From NCBI RefSeq assembly GCF_000764305.2, contig NW_025946698.1:186001-250000 (forward strand): a DNA stretch of 64,000 nt. The letters are read 5' to 3'. This stretch comes from Hyalella azteca. Its lineage: Eukaryota; Arthropoda; Malacostraca; Amphipoda; Hyalellidae. Made by a program: the position numbers and the translations under genes. Below the pieces are notes generated by a model, which made no database searches, had not been told where the DNA came from, and saw only the letters and a program-made list of their open reading frames with translations. Shown one piece after another: positions 37,801 through 48,663 of the stretch; positions within the stretch are counted from its first letter, which is position 1; each line of letters begins with the position of its first letter.

Positions 37801-40800
37801 TTTTTGCATGTTTTTTATGGCACGACTGGTCTGTAGAACGTTAGACGACCTGATGGCCTGCTCTGCTTCCACCACACCACCGCTCTCGGCACAATACAGC
37901 ACTTATATCCAGAGCTATATAACCAGTATAAAGCATCAAGCCATTGTAGAGCATATCCACCTTAACAGTAGAGAGATCATGACAGTAGAGAGCACATCCA
38001 TCTTAAAAGTAGAGAGCATTAAGCTAGTATTGAGCATATCTATCTAACCAGTAACCAGTATAGAGCAACATGTCAATGTAGATCATCAAGCCAGTGTAGA
38101 TCATCTAGTCATTATAGAGCAACAAACTAGTGTAGAGCATTAAACCAGTGTAGAGCATCAAGCCAGTGTAGAGCAACAAGATAGTGAAGAGCATTAAGCC
38201 AATGTAGAGTATCAAGCCAGTATAGAGCACATCCATCTTAACAGAAGAGAGCATTAAGCTAGGATTGAGCATATCTATCTAAGCAACCAATAACCAGTGT
38301 AGAGCATCAGGCCAGTTTAGAGCAATAAGTCAATGTAGATCATCAAGCCAGAGTAGATCATCTAGCCATTATAGAGCAACAAGCTAGTGTAGAGCATTAA
38401 ACCAGTGTAAAGCATTGAAGTTAGTGTAGATCATCAAGCCATCTATCTCGGTCGTGTCAATGATGGTGGTTCATCAGCAAAAAATTTTTTTGGCACTGGA
38501 CAGTCGAGGATGTAGCTGTAATTTTGTGCTGAAAGCGAGGCAGAGGTCGAAGTTCGACACTTCGAACTGAAATATCTGTATGCTATATCTGTATGCTATA
38601 GCCTCAAAATCTTCTCGACGAAGATTTTAATCTAAAATGCTTGCCATTTCTTCCTCTCCATCTAGCGAAATTCCAACACGAAGGAATGCACACACTATAC
38701 CGTTCATATTCAGTGTCAGGAAGTATCAGTATACTGCTTTCGTGGTCTCTTAATCACCATACTTTTCAAATATAAACCTCGATGTGGCACTGAGACAAAG
38801 TGTGGTTCAAGCACGATACTGAGGGCCCTTGTACACTGCAGGTTCAGGAAGATTTGAATATCGTTCTTCATGTGGAACTTAATAAGCGGTATAGCCTTAC
38901 AAGTGCAACTCGCCTGCAGGACTAATTACGTAACATTTATTAAGAAATTTATGCAGAATTCTATTTAGTTAATTTTAAATATTTTCATGCATAACCTGAA
39001 AATCGCATTATCAAAAGCATATTGTTTACACCGAAATTTGCTTTGATGAATTTTACCGAGACAAATTTTTAAGCAAAATAAATAAGATATATAGCAGACA
39101 TCGCGTTCACATGATTACAAATATTTCGTTGTTTTGGCTTGAGAATCAATCCATCTTTTAACCGTCTCTGATGACTTATGCAAAATGAATTTTAGAAAAG
39201 ACTTTAATAGTTCTTCTGTTTCGATCAAAGCCATGCATGTCGTGCAGTATCAGCTTCGGCAGTGCGTGTCGAATTGGAAAAACTTTCGTCATATATACTT
39301 GTAATTACGGCACGCCAGAAGCGAGATTTTGATCAGGTAGTCAGGCTTACTCTATGCAAACCACAGGAGTAAAGATATCATTAGAGAATCATACGTCCAT
39401 TCTTCTGAGAGCAATGAAATTTGTATTCCAAACACGGGGCCGTTACTCCAAGCTAACGCGTCGCAGTGGACTTTCTCCGCAGACTTTCTTTGCTTATGCG
39501 TGCTTTCTCTTCTATCAACAATCTCGGCTGACAACATTTCCATCGTCAACCTTTCAAAATTTACAAAAATTATTGTTTTTAAATATAAACTCGTATTTTA
39601 TCAGAACGGAGAGTGTATGGATAGAGGAAAATTAACCCTCGAAACCCTATAGAGTATAGAAAATGTATAGCAATCGATGTAATGTTAAAAAAACTATACA
39701 CCGTCCCCAGCAATACGTCAGTTCAAAATGCACATAGTGAGCGTACATGGCACATGCCTTCGTACGTTGTATGCGCTAAAGTACAGATACAAATTCGTGC
39801 AGTGATTCAGTCGGCTGATCACGGTAACGGGGCGTGCGTGCTCTGCCTCGCCCATCTTCACATCCGCTGATGATTCGTCGAACGCGTTATTCATCGATTC
39901 AAACTTCAAATATATCGCATCAAAATTATGACGAAATAACGACAGAAATAAAAAGTATTTCGCTTGGGTTTCCGCAAAAAAAGTTCATTCTAGGTATTCG
40001 AGTTCTGAATTAACAGCAATGACTTGCAATTTACTGTTGATTTTTTTAATTCAAAACTAAACGAAATAATACTCCAAGTCACAATCCACGAAAAACATTC
40101 GTATATCGAAGTTGCAACAACTCGAAGAATGCCAGGCAGACAGTTATGCAGTGATGAGCGATGCGTGACCTGTTATTGCCACAATAACAGTACTGTTGTA
40201 GCCTTAATAACAGTACTGGTATAGCCACAATAACAGTACGGTTATAGCCTGAATAACGATACTGTTATAGCCACGATAACAGTACTGTTTAGCCACAATA
40301 ACAGTACTATTATAGCCACCATAACAGTATTGTTATAGCCTGAATAACAGTACAATTAAAGTACTGTTACTGTTGTCATTACGTCAGGTGATCAGGCTAC
40401 CGCAAGATGAGCGCTCGACGTGACGACGCAAAAACCTGACCCGTCTCTCTCTTGCTTGTCTTATTTGCATAGCTTGTGAGAAAGAAAGCTACCGAGAAGA
40501 GCTCTTGGTAAGTAAGCAATAAAGATCAATAAATGAACGTAACGACTGCGCAAATGTCACTCACCCTTTCCACCATGGCTGGTATCGGGGGGCGTTGAAG
40601 AAGAAAGGACGAGCGAAGTCGACCATGTCGGGCACTGAAGAAAGCAAGTAATAATGCAGATCAGTGATTTTGACACGAAATGCAGCCACATAACAAACTA
40701 AAACAAAAAAAAACCCAGAAACACGAATTAGTTAAGTATAAGTAGATTTTTTTATCTAAGTTACATTTACGCAGGACACTTCAATTCACTTCACAATTTA

Positions 40801-43174
40801 CGACGGTGTTCAGCATATTTTTTTTTATCATTGTCTTGTTTTTATTAGATAAACTCATGATATCAGCGTCTAGGATATTAAAATATAGATACAAAATTAC
40901 AAATTAGTGTGGCGTTTTTCGAAAATGGACTGCAAATTTTTATTTCCGTCTGAAAAAGTTCTAATGTATCTTTGGAAGAACATCGTTCTTCAACAGTGAA
41001 ATAATCTTACTCACATCTGGGGAAACTATCGTCAATGTTGAGTCTGAAGTCGAAAAGAGGCCCGCCGTTGCGAGGTGGAGGCAACACTTCTGCCTCGGGA
41101 TTAGATTCTTCCTTGTCGAAACCCATGAAGGAGTCCACCGACTCGCCGGGAATAATGTGAGGTTCCGGCAGCTCTCCAGCTTTGTCTGCGTCGCCCTTCA
41201 AGTATACCTTTAAATAAACGAATATAACGTTTATCTCTCAAGTTCAGTGAACTGCAGTGTAAAAATGAATAGTTAATTTATCCCCTGTTATAGGACCAAC
41301 GTCATCGAAATATTAATTTTAGCTGGAAAGATGCATAAACCAACGTTGATGCAACATTAATATATTCACATAAATATTGCATAATAGAGAATGCACTTGA
41401 TAAATCAATATGTGTTTTTACCTTAAGCCCATCGTCCAGTCCATCTTCTCCGAAGCTGCCCATGACCGCCTCGACAGGTTCGTCGTTGACGGAGCTCACG
41501 TGGAGCCGCCGGCGGGGTGGATCGCGCATCCAGTTGGGCAGCGATTCTTGCACCTGTTCAAAACAACGGGGCATTGTTCGCATTTTATTTTCATCGCAAT
41601 AAATTTCAATCACATTTACCAGGTGACGAGTGTAACCTCAATATACTAATTTTCGAAATAAATTGTAATAGTGGCGCGTTGATCGTTGTAAATAATAGAT
41701 TTCTCTACTTATCCCAACTAACTAACTGCACAACACGGAACGCGTACGTGCAAGAATAAACGCTTGTAAATACATTTGACGTGTAAGAATACGTTCATAG
41801 AAATACGTTGGAAATACATCCATCTGAAATCCAAATTCATAAAGAATTCTGTATCACAAAATCACGTTATTTCCAGATCAAGAACTGACCTGAGACTCGA
41901 TGCGGTCAGATAACGATCCGATAGACTTGCCGAGGTACGACAGGTTGTCCATTGCGGTCTCTAGATTGCTGTCCAGTCTCTTCTGTACCTCGACTCCAGC
42001 CTTCGACAATCTGTCAGGGCAGAGTTGTCATCTGGGATATCATTTTAAATTGTCACGAGAGACTAGTTCGTTCTAGACCGACCATAAATCATTATCTGCG
42101 TAAGAGAAGTTTATGCTAGACCGACCTTATATAATATACGTTAATACGTATCAAACTGACGATGTATAATCCTTTTCTTAAACAAGCAATTCAAGTTTCA
42201 AGAAAAAACACAGTTTACTTGATACGTTGAACCCAATGACCTTCTAAGTTTGAGATGATAAAGACATAAATATTCTGGCCTTTAATTGATTTGCGTAAAC
42301 TACGCGGAAATTTATTCATGTAAAGAAGCATCAGTTAACATCTATTGAGATTGATGCTCGCAGAAAATTATTGCAAGAGTAATGAAATTGAAAATTGAAT
42401 CCGGTTAAAATTGAATCCCGGATAAACTGGTTTAACTGTGCTCATACTAAAGCCAGAAAGGACTGAAACCCAATAGAATGTTGTGAAATTCAATCAAGAA
42501 ACACAAATGAATTGAAACTAAAAGATTCACGAGTTTCAGTCCGCAAAGAATTAAGAAGTTTTAAGCCGTCTGAGAAAGTTAGCCTCTCTTGCGCAAACCG
42601 TCAATTATTGCGGGACTCGCTTGCCAAATGACGTAAGAGGAAGCTTTCTATTGCACGAATTACTGGCTACCTATTGCAGATGAAGTCTCATAGGTCATAC
42701 AATGGTTTCTCTTTGCCTGCCAGTAAAAAATGTTTTGCACCTTTTAATAATCATTTATAAAAACCGCAGGTCATGGCGATAAAGATCATCTTATTGAGAA
42801 GTACTCACTACTTAGCTCTCATAACTAATGGTCGGCACCCGGATCACAGAACTGATACATCTACTGAGTGATGTATTCGATGTATATGATGTTTTAGTTT
42901 TACTTGTACGCTAAAAGATTAAAAAAACATTCCTACTCACTTAGCCTATGCATTATGGTTCTACATTATAAGAATATACAAACTATTCTATGCAATAGTC
43001 TACACAGGTAAATAATTTAAATAGTGATGTTACGAATTAGCCTTACCCGCTTTCAAATCCATCCCAGAAATTTCCTGCGTTGAAAAATCTGGCATCTCGC
43101 TGCTGAGCCTGCGTGCTTGCTATGATGGCAAGCAACAACACCACTGAGTTTGTAGCGAAAAACGCGCGCGCCAT
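28847..43174 (-). CDS. mfas: Midline-fasciclin / TGFBI-periostin-like secreted protein, 19 coding exons, 945 aa
   Basis: Extracellular matrix/adhesion protein. Exons (high to low): 43174-43047, 42010-41890, 41553-41422, 41207-41015, 40634-40565, 36617-36526, 35875-35689, 34723-34635, 34400-34234, 33992-33864, 33574-33358, 32834-32697, 32374-32159, 31975-31806, 31559-31425, 31100-30900, 30181-30025, 29618-29438, 28961-28847. Every junction is GT-AG and every phase agrees. A signal peptide (MARAFF...[11 protein letters not shown]) is followed by about 260 residues of acidic, low-conservation sequence. An EMI-like Cys region comes next (about 292-337: [11 protein letters not shown] ... [14 protein letters not shown]). 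Four FAS1 domains follow, at about 340-490, 490-630, 630-775 and 776-912, each with LFAPxNxAF-type H1 and NGVIHxxD-type H2 motifs. Potential N-glycosylation sites are NRT, NLT, NLT, NFS and NCS. No transmembrane segment is seen. A furin-like RRKR lies in FAS1-1. The start is supported by the signal peptide. Confidence 0.93.
28992..29138. mobile_element. Intronic MITE copy A (GAGAAAATGCGC family)
   Basis: Begins TATAACTCAGTACTCACTGC. The interior is flanked by AGCGCATTTTCTC near the left and GAGAAAATGCGCT at the right end, an inverted repeat of about 13 bp. A variable GACA/GACG tract sits between. It lies in the last intron of the fasciclin gene. Confidence 0.75.
30600..30910. repeat. 66-bp tandem repeat that includes the exon 16 splice donor
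   Basis: At least four units with GGTACACCAAATG spaced exactly 66 bp apart (30729, 30795 and 30861 mark the ACACCAAATG core). The last unit runs into the 3' end of coding exon 16. On the - strand each intronic unit carries CAAGGTTTGTGAG, homologous to the real exon end GCCAAG|GTTTTT. Confidence 0.85.
32540..32606. repeat. Two adjacent perfect hairpins in fasciclin intron
   Basis: GTTATATTTACCT pairs with AGGTAAATATAAC across 10 bases. Immediately next to it, CAGCACGATGC pairs with GCATCGTGCTG across 3 bases. They lie just downstream (in gene sense) of the 63-bp exon-end duplication. Confidence 0.75.
32633..32758. repeat. 63-bp tandem duplication of the 3' end of coding exon 12
   Basis: Two units offset by exactly 63 bp. 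The unit at 32696-32758 is coding ([11 protein letters not shown] then ACLP, donor CCCG|GTGAGT). The other, 32633-32695, is a diverged copy with a decayed donor, CCCG|GTTAGT, and an in-frame TAA, so it must be intronic. Confidence 0.88.
33262..33376. repeat. Three tandem copies (about 45 bp) spanning the exon 11 splice donor
   Basis: On the - strand, AGTTTACCACTCTCAAAAAA|TGTAATTTATCAG (real exon end) is followed by two diverged copies, AGTTTACCAATCTC... and AGTTTGCCACTCTC.... Each keeps a GTAATT donor-like site. Confidence 0.82.
36165..36323. mobile_element. Intronic MITE copy B (GAGAAAATGCGC family)
   Basis: Same orientation and architecture as the copy at 28992: TATAACTCAGTACTCACTGC start, GCGCATTTTCTCGTCGACGAAAAC, a GACGGACAGACA tract, GAGCACAATAGTGC and a GAGAAAATGCGCT end. 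It lies in the intron between coding exons 6 and 7. Confidence 0.8.
36713..36860. mobile_element. Intronic MITE copy C (GAGAAAATGCGC family)
   Basis: Third same-orientation copy, slightly shortened near the CTGCAGTGAG hairpin. It lies in the intron between coding exons 5 and 6. Confidence 0.8.
37915..38450. repeat. Minisatellite, 18-20 bp unit GTAGAGCATCAAGCCAGT
   Basis: About 25 imperfect copies in the largest fasciclin intron (36618-40564). Two halves near 37960-38080 and 38220-38340 repeat in the same order, suggesting a larger duplication of the array. Confidence 0.85.
40176..40375. repeat. Minisatellite of palindromic units AACAGTACTGTT + ATAGCCACAAT
   Basis: Eight or so 22-24 bp units. 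Most contain the 12-bp perfect palindrome AACAGTACTGTT or a close variant. Intronic in the fasciclin gene. Confidence 0.85.
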
Positions 43175-43205
43175 GTGTCTCATACGAGTGCAGTTACACG
43201 ACTAC

Positions 43206-43234
43206 TGCCGGGCACCGTTGCTCGGCTGCTTATG
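43206..43234 (-). promoter_or_regulatory. Candidate core promoter of the fasciclin gene
   Basis: CATAAG (a weak TATA match) at 43234-43229 on the - strand is followed 28 bp later by an initiator-like GGCAGTAG at about 43206, 32 bp upstream of the ATG. A palindromic E-box CACGTG lies at 43254-43259. Confidence 0.35.
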
Positions 43235-43259
43235 TGGCCGGTGGTTGAAGCCCCACGTG

Positions 43260-46200
43260 ACGGGTGGGATTGGGTGGGATATGCTGAGGTCACCTCAAGG
43301 GCCTGTGCTTTGTTCAACTTCTTTCCTGGAATCACAATGGAGGCTCAGCTGTTTGAAACTTTCTTTCGTTGAATATGGGATAAATTGTTAGTTGGTCACT
43401 CTTGTTCTGTGCTCTCTAGAAACTTGAAAGCGTCAATACCTTCTACGAATGATGGATTCAGCTGGATCTATACCTACATTTCTTAAGGTAAGCGAAGAAA
43501 AAACTTAATAATGGGAATTAAGCATGAATGAAAAAGTAGTGTAATTAGATTAACATTTGTACATTTCTTCATGTAACCATGAGCTTCTTATTATATATGT
43601 ATAAAGAGAAGCTTGTGGCCATTTGAAAATTGATAAACACTTTATCGTTGATTTTTATTTCATAAATAACAACAATAACGACGATTCCGCAACATTGGGC
43701 TTCCATAAAAATTGATCTTTCGTGAGACGATGCTACGCAAAATGGCTAAGAAACTACTAGATAGTTTACGCTGTGTGACGCAAAACTAGTCGAAGAGACT
43801 GGCGCATACAGAGAACTCTAGAATGTTCTCCCAGGCAAGGCTCTGTGAATCATGCACTGTTGCGTGTTACGCTGCTTCTATACACCGTGATTAAGTTCAA
43901 ACATCCTGTCCCATGCAGAGTGAATGCGTTTGACAAATCTAGACAACATTGTAATAAGAAGCATAGCTTTTGTTTAGCTGCGAAATTCAAAATATTTTTA
44001 GAATGAATAAGTTCAACAATAAAGGTTAGCTCAAGAGAATAAAGAATAAAGGTTAGCTCAAAGAGGTTAGCTCAAGAGAATTTTGAACGGTAAGAAGCTT
44101 GTAGGTAATGAGCATGGAAGTGTTGCTATAAACAAAGCGCTTTGAGTAAATAAGAATACGATGATATTTCGAAAAGGAAATTAACACTATGAGTTCATTT
44201 GTATCGGCTTTCAATTAGTTACGAAAGCGTTTATGTTATTACACCTAACAAAAAGAGAATCTTCAATAATTGACTCAAAGGAGTTTTTCTCATAGTAACA
44301 GTAAACTAAATTTTTCTACCCGATATTCAAAATATTCAAGCCCGTGTTCAAAAACGGGGTATAAAATTTGTTTCAACAATTTTCTTTATGTCAGAGAATC
44401 GAGAAAATGTTTTGATAGATAAGTAGAAAACTAAATCAGCGCTTCGCATGACTAAAACTCCGTATATGTTCCTGAGCGCAAACCAGCTCTGTATTATCTG
44501 GCTCACACGGTCTATCCTAATGTCACCTCACTTGGATGCTTAAAACATTTAGCTCTCACAGAATTACTCCATGAAATCACTTGTATAAAGTTTTAGTTTA
44601 ACGAATGTACTTTCGTGAGAAATCTAAATTCAGAGTATGCTGCACGGTTTAATCATTTCGAATGACTGATACTGCCCGAATAAATGTATCATGTATCAAT
44701 GCAACTGATTCGTTTACTGAAGACTGGTTCAGTGTTCACAATTCTTAATTAAATTATGCAAGAGTCATTTACTAGGCAGAAACCACGAGAAACTACAGCG
44801 TGCTAAAAAAGCAAGAACTGAATGAACATCAACCAATAGCAAGAATAGTGTTCCGTAAGCATATGTAGCTCAGCCAGAAAAATATAGTTATTAGCTAGGA
44901 TGATTCTCCTGTGCGGTTCATGGAATAACCGTAAAAATACATCGCTCAGAACGTGACTGCGCAACTGAGTTCGAGTATAAGTGTGCAGCCACAGCAATAA
45001 AAAAAATATATATATATATACTACGCGTCACTTTGAATAATTTCTCTTGCAATCCCACATTTTAGTACACTCATAATAATTCGAGGGAAAGAGAGAAAGA
45101 CCAAGTGCTACTATAACGGAAACCCTCCGAATGCTGTTTGGCAAGCTCCTATTGGAATATTAGTGACTCGTCAGAGCTTTCTTTGACGTTACAACTTCCG
45201 GTGATTCCGTTAAAACGTTATCCTGCATATAGCAGTAGATCTTCTCCTAAGAGGTATTGAATTCATCGTTTAACAGTTCAAGGTGAAATGGCATTTTAGC
45301 CTTTTTTTCTAATGTTCCAGCCCGTGTTCCAAAACCGGTTGGATAAACCGGTACCAATGAACTCTTTGACTTCATGGAAGTTTGTCAATCAAATTCGGGT
45401 TATGAAATTTATTTCAACAATTTCCTGCATACCCGAGAATCGAGAAAATGTTGTGAGTTATAATATAAAGAAGAACATCAAGTGCTTACAAGTTCCTGTT
45501 AATTGAAAAAATATAGCATTTATGATATGCCATTGATATAAACGTAGATTTCTAAAAATTCCTTTGTACTGATAAATGATTGGGTGTTGAATTGCTGAAT
45601 TCAGGCCTTATTTTAACATAAGAAACAGCTAGATCAACAAACGAACCTGACTCACACCAAAGTACCACTTTCCTAGAATGCAGGCTTGGCGAAAGTGCAT
45701 TAGAAAATAATGGAACCAACCTCCGTTCTGACGCACCTCTTTCCGACTAGCCAGACACGATAGTTTTTGCACTACCGCCTTTACCGGAGTGTGTTGTAGT
45801 AAATAGGGTGACGTCAGAGGACGTTTTCAAACAATTTAAACGCAACAGATGGTCACAATTTGGTTCAGTTCTGTCACTTATTGCTCCGAAAGGATTACAT
45901 TTAATGTGACGTAGTCCATTGGAACTGTTATATCATAAACTAAGAGGGTCATCATGAAGAACGTCGTTTGTCTGCTTTTAGATGATTTCAGTCATGTCAC
46001 CGGCCATGATGCATGAATGCTCGGAATGGAAAAAATATGCTGTCACAAGCAACTATTTATACATAGCTGCATTAAAAGTCTGCAATTGACATGATTGTCA
46101 AGTGATTCAACATCACTCACAGAAACAAAAACATGTAACGTCTCATGAGTTGATTTTTTATGTTATTGCTATTAGAATAACTTATTGAATTCGATTAATT

Positions 46201-46285
46201 ATTCAATGTTACTAATGAGTAATATATGTTACACAGTAAGATTAATTAATAATTATTTTGGCAGATAATAATCATTATTGCTTGC
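43260..46285. other. Intergenic upstream of fasciclin gene, no gene seen
   Basis: Only local repeats: a short duplication of ATAAAGGTTAGCTCAA near 44020-44075, and AT dinucleotides near 45005. Two related segments sharing CCCGTGTTC and AGAGAATCGAGAAAATGTT occur at 44340-44412 and 45320-45450. Confidence 0.55.
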
Positions 46286-46293
46286 TTAATATA

Positions 46294-47164
46294 CAGAGCT
46301 GTGCAGCGCTACTTTGGCATGTAACGGCGCTACCGCTACCACTATACATGCCCTAAATGTAGCGGGCGCTACCGCTACCGCTACTGCTACAGTAAAATGT
46401 AGCGCGGCTACATTAGCCGCTACAATGGCCAAAATTATTGGAAATCTCTAAATATTTATTGTTCTGCTATTGGGATTTACTCATAAACATTTAATGACAA
46501 TAAAACATTGTCAAAACATATCATTGCAACTTTATTGCAATTAACCTAACCGAACTAGTACGGGTTAGATACAGTAAATAAAAGTCACAGTTATATTTAT
46601 GTTTTACCTTCCCGACATGGATGTCTACTTTAATCTACCAATCTCAAAAATTATCCACATATACATATAAAAAATCAGTCGTTTATTTGTATATATATGT
46701 GGATTATTTTTGAGATTGGTAGATTAAAGTAGACATCCATGTAGGGAAGGTGAAGTATAAAAATAACTGTGTAAAAATAACTGTAAGCAAACTGAAACAT
46801 GAAAAAAATACCTGTAAGTGGTAACTGGTAACAACTTAACAAGTAACAATTAAAATGTTGACACTAGTAACAGGCTGAGGTTTACAACATTACACCGAAA
46901 TCTTTCGTACAGTTTTATTCTTTAATTTATATTATGTATATATCATGCTGGTTTTTAAATAATATTTAATACTATTAAGTAAAATCTAAAGGCTTTATCT
47001 ATAAATGTAGCGGCAGCGCTGTAGCGGCAAAACATCGTATCGCTACTTAAATATGTAGCGGGCGCTACCGCTACCGCTACATTGCCTTAAATGTAGCGCC
47101 GCTACCGCTACCGCTACTGAAAATGTAGCGGCCGCTACATGTAGCGCGCTACTGCCCACCTCTG
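46294..47164. mobile_element. Non-autonomous hAT element, 871 bp, with perfect 8-bp target duplication
   Basis: The ends read CAGAGCTGTGCAGCGCTAC at left and, on the - strand, CAGAGGTGGGCAGTAGCGCGC at right. These are hAT-type termini. The element is bounded on both sides by the identical octamer TTAATATA (46286-46293 and 47165-47172). Both subterminal regions are packed with GTAGCGG/CCGCTAC motifs, probable transposase-binding repeats. There is no transposase ORF. Confidence 0.9.
46588..46769. repeat. Long inverted repeat (arms about 85-90 bp) inside the hAT element
   Basis: The arms pair around GGATGTCTACTTTAATCTAC / GTAGATTAAAGTAGACATCC with only a few mismatches and a very short loop near 46680. 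It would form a long hairpin in RNA. Confidence 0.85.
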
Positions 47165-47912
47165 TTAATATAGCAACGTCATTACAATTAGAATATTCCA
47201 TGCGGCAGTTATACAGCAGTCACAAAACGCGTTAGGGTTCTCGATGGCGTGAATCCGGTCCTATTATTCAAAATTATGGCGCGGCCCCGATATGCCCAAA
47301 CTTCGTACACATACCATGTTTAGCGTGGAGAATGATCGAGATTATTATAAAATTCCTTCGATCGAGACCGTATAACCATGTAGGGTAATACGGCTTCATG
47401 TTGTACGCGTTAATAATCTCGTAAACACTCCTAACTTGTAAGTAACTTCTAGGATTATTCAACTATTTGCCTCAAATTTGCTGATAAACTTCTTATTCAA
47501 ATTGACCAAAACGCTGTGTTTTGTTCTTATAAGTCCTTGGATAAGTTTTTCTGTTATTTTTAGATTGTGAGACGTTCTCACTTCAAACACAACTTGATAG
47601 AGTGCTAGGACCCGGTGTCAACTTATTTGCGTTTCGTGGACCTAAGAATCCTAAGTCCAAACTAAGCGCCTTGAGAAAAGTTTTTAAGCTTCCCACAGAC
47701 ATGTTTTCTATAAAAGTCGAAGAAAACATTTATCGTTGACTGAAACCTTTACCGTTTCTGAAAATAATTACATTACTTGCATTTGCATATGTATGTACAA
47801 AATTCTGATTCTCTTATAGTTTCAGTAAGAAGAAGATCTAGGAGGTGTAAATTGACATTATATAACCAGGAGATGTCGAGTTATCAAATGTAAAATGTTA
47901 TGTGTTATATCA

Positions 47913-48121
47913 ACCGAATCGACACTTCAGCGAACTCGCCTGCGAGCTCGAATGCAAAACCTAACCTAATTCCCTCCGCCAATTACTGATATCATCTACT
48001 TATATTTCAAATTTGAATAAAATCCGTTCATAATTGACGGAGTTATGAGTGCCAGAGTTGAAAATGAAGTTAGGTTTTGCATTCGAGCTCGCAGGCGAGT
48101 TCGCTGAAGTGTCGATTCGGT
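47913..48121. mobile_element. 209-bp long-TIR MITE with 9-bp target duplication (Mutator-like)
   Basis: Terminal inverted repeats of about 54 bp begin ACCGAATCGACACTTCAGCG at both ends. The flanks are the identical 9-mer GTTATATCA (47904-47912 and 48122-48130). Long TIRs plus a 9-bp duplication are typical of Mutator-like elements. Confidence 0.88.
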
Positions 48122-48551
48122 GTTATATCATGGTCAGCCTTATAATGTTTGTTTTCTATTCAAGTTAACATTGTAAGAATATAATTGACTGAGAATAAAG
48201 ACAACCATCAATACTCCTACCTTTGATTAAGACACATCGATCAATTCCAACCGTGCGTTTCATAAGTCCGTCTTCCTTTTTGTTCGTGATTTTAAAACGA
48301 ATATGGGTAATAATAGTGTGTGACTGTTGAAAGAACGAATTCATGGAATGGCGCGGTGACATCAATTCCGAAATTGTGGGTTTAATAGCGTCTAGCTTGG
48401 GTTGTGCCGAAAAGCCAAAATTTTTCTTAGCTTATATAATATTAGGAATAGAATATTGACAACAAATCACTGAAAAATATAAATCATAACTATACATCTT
48501 TTAGCGAGACTTAGCAGCACCTAACTTTAGCACTAGTACCTTTGGCTTTGC

Positions 48552-48663
48552 ACTGAATCGACACTTCTCCGAACTCGCTTGCGAACTCGCCTGCGCACCC
48601 AAACGCAAAACCTAGGTTATGAGTTTGAGTCTGCAGGCGAGTTCGGAGAAGTGTCGGTTCGGT
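48552..48663. mobile_element. 112-bp diverged relative of the 47913 MITE
   Basis: The ends read ACTGAATCGACACTTCTCCG and, on the - strand, ACCGAACCGACACTTCTCCG, clearly related to the neighbouring 209-bp element. No clean target duplication remains. Confidence 0.7.

Noticed and set aside
37915..38450. Regular repeat array reminiscent of CRISPR
   Set aside because: The repeats are head-to-tail without unique spacers, in an animal intron. It is a minisatellite.
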